Of a DNA stretch of 64,000 nucleotides, positions 13,191-24,900 are shown in pieces (the stretch's first letter is position 1; each line of letters begins with the position of its first letter). The stretch is from Scleromitrula shiraiana. Its lineage: Eukaryota > Ascomycota > Leotiomycetes > Helotiales > Sclerotiniaceae. The DNA is taken from assembly GCA_028455995.1 (NCBI GenBank), contig JABELC010000005.1, positions 2,542,001 to 2,606,000 on the forward strand, given 5' to 3'. A program made the position numbers and the translations under genes. Below the pieces are notes generated by a model. That model saw nothing but the letters and a program-made list of their open reading frames with translations. It did no database searches and had not been told where the DNA came from.

Positions 13191-13565
13191 CCAAAACCGA
13201 ATAACTTAATAAATTCTTATGAAATAACATTCATTAGATTATACAAAATAGCGATATTTAGAAATGATTGAAATTATCAGTCAATAATTAAATTCATTAT
13301 ATTTGGTTAATTTTGAGGTTCGATAACTCTATTGAATTTGAAATCTTCAAAGAGTGCTAGTACTAGTTCTAGTTCTAGTTCTAGTTTTAATTCTAATTCC
13401 AATTCCAAAATTCTATCACTGAAAACAAGAATAATAATAATAATAATAATAATAATTAAATCCATTGCCACAAAATTTCCAGTAACAGACAGTAACAAAT
13501 CAAAATCCCAGCCCCCGCCCCCTTTGCACACGCCCGCAAACGTCAAACCACAACACCTAAAAATC

Positions 13566-13735
13566 TAATAATTCTACTTAGGTACAATTATTATAATAGT
13601 ATAATTTATTACTATAATAGTATAATTACCTAGATAATTATTATTACTACAATTTACTATAATAGTACAATTACCTAGATAATTAGATAATTATTACTAC
13701 AATTTATTACTATAATAGTATAATAATTCTACCGC
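13566..13735. repeat. AT-rich imperfect repeat of TATAATAGTATAAT units
   Basis: Units such as ACTATAATAGTATAAT and TTACCTAGATAATTA recur several times. Many are self-complementary, so local cruciform or hairpin formation is possible. Confidence 0.75.
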
Positions 13736-14074
13736 CCTACATTCAAATACAACAACCTATCTTTCTAACCCATAATCACCATTTGTTTGTTCTCCACCTT
13801 CTCACCATCTACCAACTTTCTACAACAACACAACACAACACACCATACCTCACCATACTACACCACACCACACACCACCATAAATTCTTTTCTTTTTCTC
13901 TTTTTCCTTTTCGCCCTCAATTCGTTATACCCATACCTTGAACCTTGAATTTATTTACTCTGGCTGGCCGAGTATATCGGGCTGGATTGATTTGAAATCA
14001 TAATTGGTTGGCAATACCACTTAGGAAATATAAGCACGGAAAGCCTTGAGGGTACGATAAGGTAGCATATAACG

Positions 14075-15764
14075 ATGGAGGACGTTCTGCCGGGGGTGCA
14101 ACATTCGACTCTCACGACTTCGATTCTATCCGCAAAGCAAACATCTTTACCAACATTAGAGAGCGCTCAAGAGGCATTTCGGGATTCATTACAACAAGCG
14201 ATCTCAGCCAAATATGCGGAGATCCATAAGACTAGCGGCGATGTTCAGGTGGAGTCTAGTAACGATTCAACAATCAATGGTGTCGTGATAGGGCTTTTAA
14301 GTTCATTTGGTTCGGCGGTTCTGATAGCATTAATCTTTCTGATTGTGTATTTCTTCAAGTACACAAGTAGTGGTCGGATTTTGTTGGATCGGATCGGACG
14401 ACCGGGAGAATATGATGACGAACAGGCTTTCGCAAGGGATGAGGCGGAAGCCTTAGAGGAGATGGATGATCTGCAGAGGACAGAATATCTGAGAGCTAAA
14501 GGTATATTATTTTATAGGTACATGTAATACTCAGTTGCTAATCGTTGGGTTCTTACAGCATTTATCCAATCCAATCCACCAGATTCTTTACCAACCGATA
14601 TCTCTCTATCACAATACTTGGCGATCCAGGAAAAAGGCGTTTCGGCTTGGGAGTTTGAACCAGAATTGGAGATTGCGAATTGTTTTGTGGAAGGAAGAAC
14701 GGAAATTGAGTTCTTTGATAGCGAATGTTGTACTTTGACGAATCTGCCCGTACCGAAACAGAATGAGGTTTACTATTGGGAGTCAAAGATTTACGATAAA
14801 CCGGAAACGACATTGATTAGTATTGGAGTAGCCACGAAACCCTACCCTTTATTTAGGCTACCAGGTATGTTGATTGCGATGAGGTTGCTTTTATAGTCAC
14901 TGACGTTTGATAGGGTGGCACAAATATTCTGTAGCTTATACCTCTGCTGGACAACGAAGATTTAACCAACCATTCAACGGACCAACCTATGGTCCACAGT
15001 ATGTTCAAGGAGATGTTGTTGGGGTAGGATATCGACCCCGGACTGGTACAATTTTCTTTACACGAAATGGAAAGAAGCTTGAGGACGTAGCACACGGTCT
15101 CAAGTCGCAGAATCTTTTCCCAGCAGTCGGCGCAAATGGTCCTTGCACAGTACATGTCAATTTTGGACAATCAGGTTTTGTTTTCATCGAAGCAAATGTT
15201 AAGAAGTGGGGTTTGGCTCCTATGACAGGTAGTCTTGCACCTCCACCACCATACGGTAGCGAGCAAGGTAGCATCCTTCTTGAGGCTGGGCGGGATAGTG
15301 CTCAGAGTAGCCATGGACATTATCCAGACCCACGACACGGACGGACTCGAAGTGGAAATTTTAGAAATGGTCCCCCAACAAGTCCCGGACCAATACGATC
15401 ACCCACAGATATATCTTTAGCTCAACTTACACATATTCCTTCCAACAACGAGGAGGCTGGTGAGGCATCTAATAGTTCTGGAGTGAACACATCACAGGCT
15501 GGGGGAACCACTACACATGCACACACTGGCCTAGGGGTTAACGATCACGCACAACCTCCACCGGAGTATACAAGTCCACAGCCTTCTACGGCGGGAACTC
15601 CAAGAGGAAGCTCGGATAGTGAAAGGACTCCAATGCTAGGAAGGAGAACTACACCACCTATACCTAGCTACAATGATGCAGTGGCACAAAGGGATCGAAG
15701 TGCAAGTCGCAGAGAAAGGAGTAACAGTCATCGCTCGAGAGGTTGGAATAATCCACGATCATGA
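14075..15764 (+). CDS. ssh4: SPRY-domain single-pass membrane protein, Ssh4/Ear1-type Rsp5 adaptor
   Basis: Exons 14075-14501, 14559-14864 and 14914-15764 give 527 residues. A transmembrane helix (GLLSSFGSAVLIALIFLIV) lies at about residues 73-95. The SPRY domain at about 185-345 has WEFEPELEIANCF, then YYWESKI, then VGVGYRP and the strand TIFFTRNGKKL. The Pro/Ser-rich tail carries two PPxY motifs, PPPY near 354 and PPEY near 460, plus a PSYND near the end. In yeast, Ssh4 and Ear1 bring the ubiquitin ligase Rsp5 to endosomal and vacuolar cargo through PY motifs, and the same architecture suggests the same role. Length and domain order fit the family. Introns are 57 and 49 nt with normal borders. 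Confidence 0.9.
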
Positions 15765-16524
15765 GGTAGAAGAAAACCACATTAGCATACTCGATTTTGA
15801 GATACAATTAAGGTGGAGAGGGAGAGAAAGTCGAATCGAATCGAAGTAAAGTTTGAATAAGGGATTTTGAAATCAGATGGATGACCAGGTGAAGGTCATC
15901 GCTGTTGGGTGGGACAGGAGTCAGCATCTTGATAACTTATTAGCGTGGAGAGGTTACCTTTGTTGAGTCGATTGATGGGTCTTGGCATGGTATGGGATGG
16001 GTTTGAAAGGGTATGGTTGGCGGTTGGTTGGGAGGGAATGGAAGGAAAGGATGGGAGTTTATCGGCGCATTGGGAGTTATTATGAACAAGAACAAAGAGT
16101 ACTTGAGGTTTGATCATTCTCTGTCTTTCAAGTTTGGGGGAGTCATAAGGAAGGATGTGGATGAAATGGAAGAGAGGGGTAGAGAGGACGGGGAGATCGT
16201 GATGGGGCGTGATCTGGTTTGATGTGAATGGGGGGGTATCAAGAGGGTGAAGGAGAATAGAGACAAGGGAAAAGTGCACTTGGAGGATCTGGAAACAGGT
16301 CATGCAGAGTGTAGTATAGCATAACATAGCATAGCATACCATAGCAGTCGACACAAACGCAATACAACGTATATGATCTTCTTTTGTCATACTCAATACG
16401 TATAAGATACAAGTCCTCTATGTAAATTTTAAGTTGCCTAGATTTATTAAAGTCTAACTATGGATGGTTGAAATATGATACATGCTCTATGCCTAAGGCG
16501 CTCTTACTAATGTATCCCTCCCCT
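15765..16524. other. Convergent intergenic region
   Basis: The 3' ends of the SPRY gene and of the ABC transporter face each other here. Only short shadow frames occur; no gene is supported. Confidence 0.7.
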
Positions 16525-19500
16525 CTATACTACCGTTTGATGCATAACATTCGCCCTATAACTTTCCGACCTCTCCAACAACTCCTCATGCGATCCCTGA
16601 TCAACACACCTACCGCCCTCCACCAAAAATATAACATCCGCCTTCCTAATCGTCCTCAACCGATGCGCAATAGCAATAACCGTAATGCCCTGCGCCGCCT
16701 TCTCCAGCCCATCCTGCAACAACTTCTCGCTCTCCGCATCCAACGCACTAGTCGACTCATCCAAAATCAACAACCGCGGTTTCCTCACCAACGCCCGCGC
16801 AATCGATAATCTCTGTTTCTGGCCCCCAGAGAACTGATTCCCGTTCGTCCCGCACAGCGTCTGGTAGCCGTCCGGCAACGCCGCAATAGTGTCGTGGATA
16901 TTCGCCAGTTTGCACGCCGCGACAATCTCCTCCATGCTGACCTCGTGGCCGGGGCGCGCCCCAAACCCGACGTTGAACTCGACGCTGCCTTCGAAGAGCA
17001 CGCTTTCTTGCGGGACCAGCGATATGCAGTCCCGGAAGGCGACGTCGCGGTGCTTGGTTACGTCGACGCCGTCGACGATGATGGAGCCCGATTGCGGCGT
17101 GTAGAGGCGCTCGACGAGCGAGATGATGGTGGATTTTCCGGCGCCGCTGGGTCCGACTAGGGCGCAGAATTTGCCGGGCTGGATGTCGATGTTGAGACCG
17201 TTTAGGACTTTTATGTCTGGGCGGGCGGGGTAGGAGAAGTGGACGTCGCGGAGCTGGACGCTGGAGGCGGTTTGGTTAGATGGGGATGTGGATGGGTGGG
17301 GTGATTTGGTTTCGGCGGTTGCCTCGATATCGGTGAGTGCTGGGAGCTTGCTCACGTGGCCTTGCATCTTGTCTGAGCCTATTTCGATAAGGCTTAGGAT
17401 TCTGGCGGCGGCGGCTCGGGCGCTGGAGAGTTCGGGGGCGAGGGCAAACATTTGACTCCAGAGGAGGGCGCTGACGAGGAGGGAGAACACGACTATGAGG
17501 AATTGGGTTTGGGTGTAGGTGCCTGCTAGGATTTGTTTGGCTCCCCACCAGTATGCGAGTGCGTTGACGAGGTTGCCGAGGAAGTAGGTGGTTGCTTGCC
17601 AGAGACTTGCTAGCACGCTGACTTTGAATGTTTCCTTGCGAGGTCCTTTCAGTGATCTTCGGTAGGTGTTTAGGGTCTCCTCTTCAAGGGAGAGCGATGC
17701 GATTATCTTGATGGATGTAATTGCTTCGACACCGATATCAACTGATTGCGTGTATGCATTTTCGTGACGATCCTCAAATTGGCCAAGTACTCGGAGTTCC
17801 ATCAAACCAGCTCCAAGTAGGAGCGGTACTAAAGCCAAACAGACCAATGCTATTCTCCAGGCGATAATATGAGTTAGGATAATTGCGGCGATAAGGTTAA
17901 CGGTAATCGAGAGCAATGTGCCAATAACGGAACCACTCAAACCAGCCAAGGCATTTCCGTCTCTTGTGATATACGAGAGAAGTACAGCAGGAGTGCGGCC
18001 TTCAGATTGATGCCATTGAAGATCCTGCTCAAACAACGATCGGAACGATAATACTCTAATCGTATAGACGATTTTCTCAGACACGAATCCAAATCCAGCC
18101 CAACTAACCAAATTGCCAAAGAACTCAATAATAGCCAGTATGAAAAACAAAAGTCCGTAGAAATTCCCCTTCGACGAAATATAATCGGCGCTCTTGCAGG
18201 GATTCAAACTCCCAACTGTGTTTCCGAAGATGACGGCTTCGCCAGAGAAAGCGCCTCCAACAACGGTCGAGCCAACAAGCGCGATGAATGTCATAAGTAA
18301 ATGCGGTCTCAATGCCGGGGCATATCCTTTAACTAAAGCCCAGAGAGATTTATTTGGAGTTTCGGGTTCTTCGTCTTCTCCTTCTTCTGCTGCCGAACCA
18401 AGAACCATGTCTTCGTTTGCCGAGAGCTCGGCTTTCTCTGCTTTTCCAAGATGGTTGTCTGATAGGCCGCTCTTCTCGATATCAATATCTGTCGAGGATG
18501 TCATGTCGGATTTTCCGGCACTGTCTATGCTAGCAGCCTTTCCGTTATTCCCGGATTTGGAACCGAGAGTTTGTAAGTTGACTAGATCGGCGTATGCACC
18601 ATTCTTCGCCATCAATTCCGAGTGATTTCCTTGTTCTAAGATCTTTCCCTTATGCATCACAACGATATTATCCGCCGTAGTGATTGTCGACAGACGATGA
18701 GCAATGGTGATCATAGTCCTACCACTCGCAATTCTCGAGATGGCATTCTGGATGCGCTGCTCACTTCTCGAATCAAGAGATGCGGTTGCTTCGTCCAAGA
18801 TAAGTACGGCTGGATCCTTGACAAGAGCCCTAGCGAGCGCTACTCTTTGCTTCTGGCCACCACTAATCAGTCGACCACTGGAGCCTACAGTCGTTCCATA
18901 GCCATGTTGTAATGCAGAAATAAAGGAATCGGCATCAGCCAGTTCCGCCGCCTTTCGAACCAACGCAACAATCTCGACAATTTCAGGCCCTCGTGTCGCA
19001 GCCGCGGTGGTAAGATCCTTGCCTTCCCTAACCTCGGTCGCTAGATCCGCAAGTTCAGAACCGTGAAGTACGGTTTTCAAATGTTGGTGGTTGGGATCAC
19101 TCGAATTAATTAAACCATGTGCGATATTTTCCAAGAGGGATCGATCGAGGAGAGAGGGTTCTTGTTGGACCAAACTGAGGAAACCCCTCAAGTCACGAGC
19201 ATTAACTTCACGGAGATCATGGCCGTCAAATGTGATTTGGCCCTGGTTGGGATCATATAATCTTGTGACCAGACCGGCGATGGTTGACTTTCCGCTTCCG
19301 GATAGCCCGACGATGGCTGTGTTTTTGTTGGCGGGGATGCTAAGACTGATGTTGTCGAGAACTGTGATCTCGGGTCGGGAGGGGTAGGTGAATGAGACGT
19401 CTTTGAACTCGAAACCACCGGCTGTCTGGAGACGAATACCAGAAGCGGTAGTACCGTCGATTGCTGGCTCGCGATCCATATCCTCACGTAGCTTTTTGAA

Positions 19501-20542
19501 TGATGCAACGGCTGCGATGAAAAGATGGAGGAATGGTGCAACTTGACTCAAGAGTAAGGTAGCTATTATTATGTTAGTGTAGTTCTGTGATGGGATTTAA
19601 ACCCAACTAACCTTCAACCAGAATGAAGATGACGGTAAACGTAGCACCGACAGTAGCGCCGACAGAGTCATTCCTCACTGCATCCGCAATCCGTTTACTA
19701 CCTTGCCAAAAAGCCAGACCATTTGCAGAATAAGCAATGAAATACAAGAAACCAGACTGGATACCCACAGCCGTTGCTTTCTTTAAACCTTCTGTCCTCG
19801 AAGACTTGAGCGCGCTAGAGAATTTATTCTCCAACCTAGTGTTTCCACCAAAGGCTTGAACTACAACGATATTGGAAAGTGCCTCTGACGCAATCGACGC
19901 AGCAGTAGCAGCATGATCAGACATGAGTCCGGAGTATTTCTCAATATAATAAGTCCCCGTAAACGACATGATGAAGTAAGCCGGGATCAACGAGAGTAAC
20001 TCTGCAGCTAGTCTCCAATCCTTGATAAACGCCACGATGTAGGCCGTGACGAAGAAAGACAAACTCGAGAGCACGATTCCCACTTTCTCCGAAGTGCCAG
20101 AACGGATAGTTTGGATATCGCTATTGAGTCTGGAGGCGACTTCTCCGGGGGGGAGATTATCAAAATACGAGGGTTCCTGCCTCAAAAGATTCTTTAAATA
20201 GCGTTCTCTCAATCGCTGGGCCAATCGCGCCCCATGTAAACTCCAACATGAGAGATGCGCGTAGATGAGCACGAATTGGGCAATGGCCAGATAAACGATG
20301 AGGAGGATTTTAGAGTTGATGGATCCTTGGTCTGAAGAGTCGGATGTACCCGATGATTCGCTACAGGTAGCTGCGTTGAAATCGTCGAGGAGTTGTCCGA
20401 AGAGCACGCCGATGAGCGGGAAGGGGACACCCGCTCCGATGGAACATATTGTGCCTAGGAAGAGGGTGCCTTTGTCGACATTGGATGGATTACCGGTGAG
20501 GAGGAGGCGGGGGAAACTCGATACTTTCTGCAAGAGCCCCAT
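16525..20542 (-). CDS. Full-size ABC-B (MDR type) transporter, probable siderophore-cluster exporter (SitT/AbcB-like)
   Basis: Exons 19612-20542 and 16525-19562 (49-nt intron) give 1322 residues in the order TMD1-NBD1-TMD2-NBD2. NBD1 has Walker A GLSGSGKST (about 400), signature ISGGQKQR (about 541) and Walker B LILDEATASLD. NBD2 has Walker A GPSGAGKST (about 1117), signature FSGGQKQR and Walker B LLILDESTSALD. Both ATP sites therefore look complete. A polar linker of about 90 residues separates the halves. Transporters of this type sit beside sidD in other siderophore clusters, and the next gene here is the NRPS; export of the siderophore or an intermediate is inferred. The promoter carries a duplicated GATA block (21080-21117 and 21276-21315). 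The last 1 kb of the gene (16550-17550, NBD2 end) is visibly GC-richer than the rest. Confidence 0.93.
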
Positions 20543-21079
20543 GGTAATTCACTATGAAGAAGTTGTGAAGAAAGTTCGAGTTCGTGAGTTGGTTGGTCGT
20601 TTCAATCACATAGGTTTGGGTGATCAAACGGACACGGAGAAGGAGACAGAAACTGAAACTGAAACAAGAGAAAAGAAAGAAGGAATAGTATACATGTCCT
20701 TTCTTGAGCGCTTGCTTGCTTAACTGTCGATGATGATATGGAAGTAAGAGAGCAAGCAAACGATCAAACTAATCTAAACCCATACTCAACGCATCCCAAC
20801 CGACATCGGTCTAAGCTCCCAATTTTACCCTCACCCACCACCTACGTCTATTCTGGTACGTACATACCATACCGACATTAGTCAATGAATTTTTCTCATT
20901 AGTTTTGAATTTTCATAGTTGCAGGGGGGGTCGATAGATGCAAGGTATGGATGGCATGGTTGTATAGATGTGGGGATATTTGTACATATTTTTTTCTTCC
21001 CTTTACTTCCTTGGCGATGAATACTCATACACTTCTTTCTGTACTGTAGGTAAAGTCTCCAGAGTTCATATATCCATAA

Positions 21080-21117
21080 CCCAATCATTATCTAATCTGA
21101 TGATCGGATAATCAGAT
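21080..21117. promoter_or_regulatory. GATA-rich block, copy 1, upstream of the ABC transporter
   Basis: A 38-bp block that matches the block at 21276-21313 at 34 of 38 positions. It contains TTATCT, GGATAA and the inverted pair ATCTGAT..ATCAGAT. GATA factors of the SreA type bind ATCWGATAA in siderophore-gene promoters; this copy has half-sites but not the full consensus. Confidence 0.6.
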
Positions 21118-21275
21118 CAAATGTTTAAATTTCAAGGTCTCGGTGGATTAACCCAATCTATGGATGTATTGTTGTACGTCAGGTTGTCTTTTTCTCTAGG
21201 GCTTTCCAAGGATTTCTTGGCGACCGCATTAAAACCCCCTTTTAGTAAGGATCGAAGAACCTAGAAAATTCCTAG

Positions 21276-21315
21276 CCCAACCATTATCTAATCTGATCAT
21301 CCGATAATCTGATAA
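21276..21315. promoter_or_regulatory. GATA-rich block, copy 2, with a full ATCTGATAA site
   Basis: Second copy of the block. ATCTGATAA at 21307-21315 fits the SreA-type consensus ATCWGATAA exactly. TTATCT and CGATAA lie next to it. Position about 760 bp upstream of the transporter start. Confidence 0.65.
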
Positions 21316-21958
21316 AAAAAATCAAATCTAAAATGCAATTTAGCTACGCTAGCTTGTGGGTGGTCGAGCTCGGGGTGGAGACTAGACTACCTAGTCTGTT
21401 CACATACCGTAACGTACATGCCTAGTGAAGAAGGTGGTATCCATAGTACCCACTCAGAGGTTCGGGGCTTACGTTTTCTTGTTACATAAATTTACGAGTA
21501 TGTGCCGGAAGTGATGGATAGAAGGACGAGTGTGGTGGCTATTTGCACACTGGTTAGGGTTTAAGGGTTTGCTGGGGATCCTTGTTTGTATTGTACGGTG
21601 TGTCGGGTAGGAGGAAGGTGGGATATTAAATTGACTGTTCAGTGATCTTTAGACATAAATATATCATCAAGCACGTGTTAGATGTTGTATGGTATTCGGT
21701 GAGAAAGATGAGGTTATACTGTTATTTATGTGTATTGTGTAGATTGTATACAGCTAGGACAATGGGGGAAGTTAGACATGCGGAAATGGAATGTTAATAT
21801 GTTAAAAACATAGTCTGCATGGAAATCAAATAACATTATATAAAAGCAAAACTATATACAATAAAGCTGACACTCGCTAAATATCACTATTCCCTCCCCC
21901 TATCGACAAACTTCGTATCATTCCATTCATTAAGGTAAACGAACCGTCAATCATCCCC

Positions 21959-24900
21959 CTAGAAGAATCGAATATCAAGCAAGACATGCTCGGGTCGATG
22001 GGTTGCCAATTCTTGAATAGTAGCAGCCAATTCCTCAAGAGCCGAATCCACAAATGCTGTATCCCTTTCACTTCCAACCACTCCAACATGCATTTGCCCG
22101 TCCTTAACGAACGAGACAGCCTTGACAGGAGAAGCCGCATCACCATGTGGATTCACAATATCCACCTTGCATGATCCTCCTGCAAAAGGCATAGTATCAA
22201 AATCCTCCCAGTCCTGATGATGGACGATAGAATCAAAGAATTGAGCATTCGATTCCGATGACCATTCTGTGCACTGTTTTGATATCTTATCGAAGCCGAG
22301 GAAATCATGAGCAGCTGATTCGGCACTTTGCTTTTGAACAAATTGTAAGAGGTCCATGGCTGTCCACTGGGATTGGAACGGCACTCGGATGGGTGTAAAT
22401 TGGTAACATGGACCAACAACATTCTCTATACCTGCTAAATCGATCATTCGACCAGAAGTGATGCTACCGAATGTTACATCTGACTTGCGGAGACGGCGTG
22501 CTAACACTAATGCCCATGCCGCAGTGAGCAAGTTTGCTGTAGTAATCTCTGCAGGACGTTGAGAAATATCGACTGGTTTCGTCTGAAAGAGCGCTTTGTC
22601 TGTAGGTTCCACCGACTTTCCATCCAGAATGGATAACGATGAGCCATTTAGAAGATCGCGCCAATATTTGATCGCTGTGGTTTGGGTACGTCCATCGAGG
22701 ATTCGTGACATGTACGATGAGAAAGGCTCAAAATCGACGACCTTGTCTCCTTTGTAGAGAACCTCTAAATCTCGGAGTAGTATAGGTAGAGAGATACCAT
22801 CATATTGAGCATGGGATAAGCCTATAATAAGACACTCTTTTCCATTGTTGCCTTTGGCATGGAACAATTTAAGGAAGGAAGAGCCCAGTTGATAGTTTGA
22901 TTCTATGTCCTTGTTACAGAGTTCGATGGCGTATTGCTCAATATCTTTGTCAGCCATATGAGTAGTTATATCGGGAATATCCAGTTCGTTAATGACAACT
23001 TGGAAGAGATCCGAATCGTGTTCGACAAAAACAGTGCGCAGAATGTCGTGGATCTTAACAAGCTCCTTGCAGGCACGGAACAATTGCTCTCGATCAATGC
23101 ATTCGTCGAGGTACAACATGGTATATTGTATGGAGGTACGAAGTGACTCGTGAACGGTGGCTTTAATATCGAGTGCTTGAGAATCTGTTACAGGAGATAC
23201 ATCCTGAATAGACCATCTTGGATTGGCAAGCTTTGGGCGGATGGCCTCGGACAAGAACTGTTCTACGTTTGAACGATTTAATGTCGAGAAGGGCTTATAA
23301 GGCTGAACCTTCTCTGAGGTCGCTGAATAATTTATCTTTAGCACTTTGGCTGCGTCGCCAAGGCGCATATGTTGAAAGATATCGGCGACTGTTAGACCAT
23401 GCCCTTGCGTACGAAGATTTGATACCAATTTCATCGCTAAAACAGAGTCACCACCAAGGCGGAAAAAGTTGTCATCAACGTCAATCTTTTTAACGGGAAG
23501 TCCAAGAATCTTCGCCCAGGAAGACTGCAAGATACTTTCTGCAGTTGTCAATTTACTTTGAGCTAAGACTTTGGTCCAAGCCTCTTTAAAGCCTTGGCGG
23601 AGTTGAGTAAGGACACTTCGAGGAATTCTGGAGGCTAGCTGATTTAACAAACCGTGGTCGATATCCTTATTCTCGGTGGGGATTCTGTCAACAATGACAT
23701 ATGCAAATGGGATCATGTATGGTGGAAGAGAGTCTTGGACGAATTTGTCAAGCTTCTTAAGTGCTAAAGCAAGGCTAGTTGAGATCCTAGTAGATATAGT
23801 CGTCTCGAAGCTTTGTGCATCTGATACATCGGTAGCTAGCTGGTGCTTTTCCAAGTTGAGCTCAACACTCTCTTCATCCGAAGGTTGTTTCTCTATGAAT
23901 ACTAACAGCTCTTGCTTCTGTACTTGCTGAGAATTATCTGACGATGGTTGGTATATGGCAGCAGCGGCACGCACTGTTTGTGGAAGATATTTGGCAAAGT
24001 GTACTTCAAGATCCGTAATATCCACAGCGTGGCCTTGAACTGGTAAGACATTCTCCTTTCGGCCAACAAATACTAAGCTATTGTTCTCCAGCAATCGAAC
24101 CATATCACCTGTTGGTTGCACTTTACCAGCGCGGCCGGCACAAGCAGAGCTTCCAGCCACAAGCCAAGCTGGGGATTCAACTGTTTCTTCTGTAAAGAAA
24201 GCTCCTTCAAGCCAAAGCTCACCAACACACCCAATAGGCGAGAGTAAAGATGGATTACGAGGGTCACACACCCAAGAGACTACTGCTTGAGGATAGATCG
24301 CCCCTTGTTTGATGCTTGCATCTGCTCGAATTCTCTTCGACGCTTTATCCAAGGACAGAGGTGGGTTTTGGTTCCATTGCCAGATCTGATTCAATTCCGC
24401 CTCAGGTAGGCATGATACTTCGTGGATCCTTCTAGAAAGACCCATACATAACTGTGAACAAGCCGTTTGTAGTTGAGCAAGCATTCGCTCCATTTGAGCG
24501 ACCTCAACCAGGCTACTATCGAAATTTGCACAGATTCTGAAACCATCCTTGCGTATTCCACAGGCGAGCATGAGTGGATATGGGTTGAAATGAAGAGCTT
24601 CAAGTTCAACATCTCCTGCAGCATAACCAAGATCACTACCCACATGTTCCGGTTCTGGTCCGATAACCATGCCTGTACCAGCTTCGCATGCATGCTGGGC
24701 ATCTTGACTAACTTTTCTGATATTTTGCATTCCCATATGTTGATATGGTGTACGAGCCAGCATACTCTGCTGCACTGTTTGAAGATAAGATTCAATGGTA
24801 GCCGATCGGTCAACATTTATACGAATGGGTACTGTTGCGATCAGTGGGCCAACAATGGTTTCAACTCCAGCCAAAGCAATGTCTCGACCTGTAAGCGTCT

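Larger units (their letters stand above)
11360..14074. other. 2.7-kb gene-free, repeat-rich stretch
   Basis: No coding gene is supported. It contains many simple repeats: a poly-C run near 12130-12138, ACAG units near 12180-12218, GTAT/GGAT units near 12330-12368, a 9-bp tandem repeat at 12476-12520, a CTTCC tract at 13142-13190, TTCTAG units near 13363-13387, AAT units near 13428-13457 and a long AT-rich repeat at about 13566-13735. The last 300 bases are probably the promoter and leader of the SPRY gene at 14075. Confidence 0.7.
20543..21958. other. Intergenic region: ABC-transporter promoter and NRPS 3' flank
   Basis: There is no gene. The half near 21080-21315 has the GATA blocks listed separately, 540-770 bp upstream of the transporter start. 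The part near 21500-21950 should hold the NRPS terminator; no distinct signal was recognised. Confidence 0.7.
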
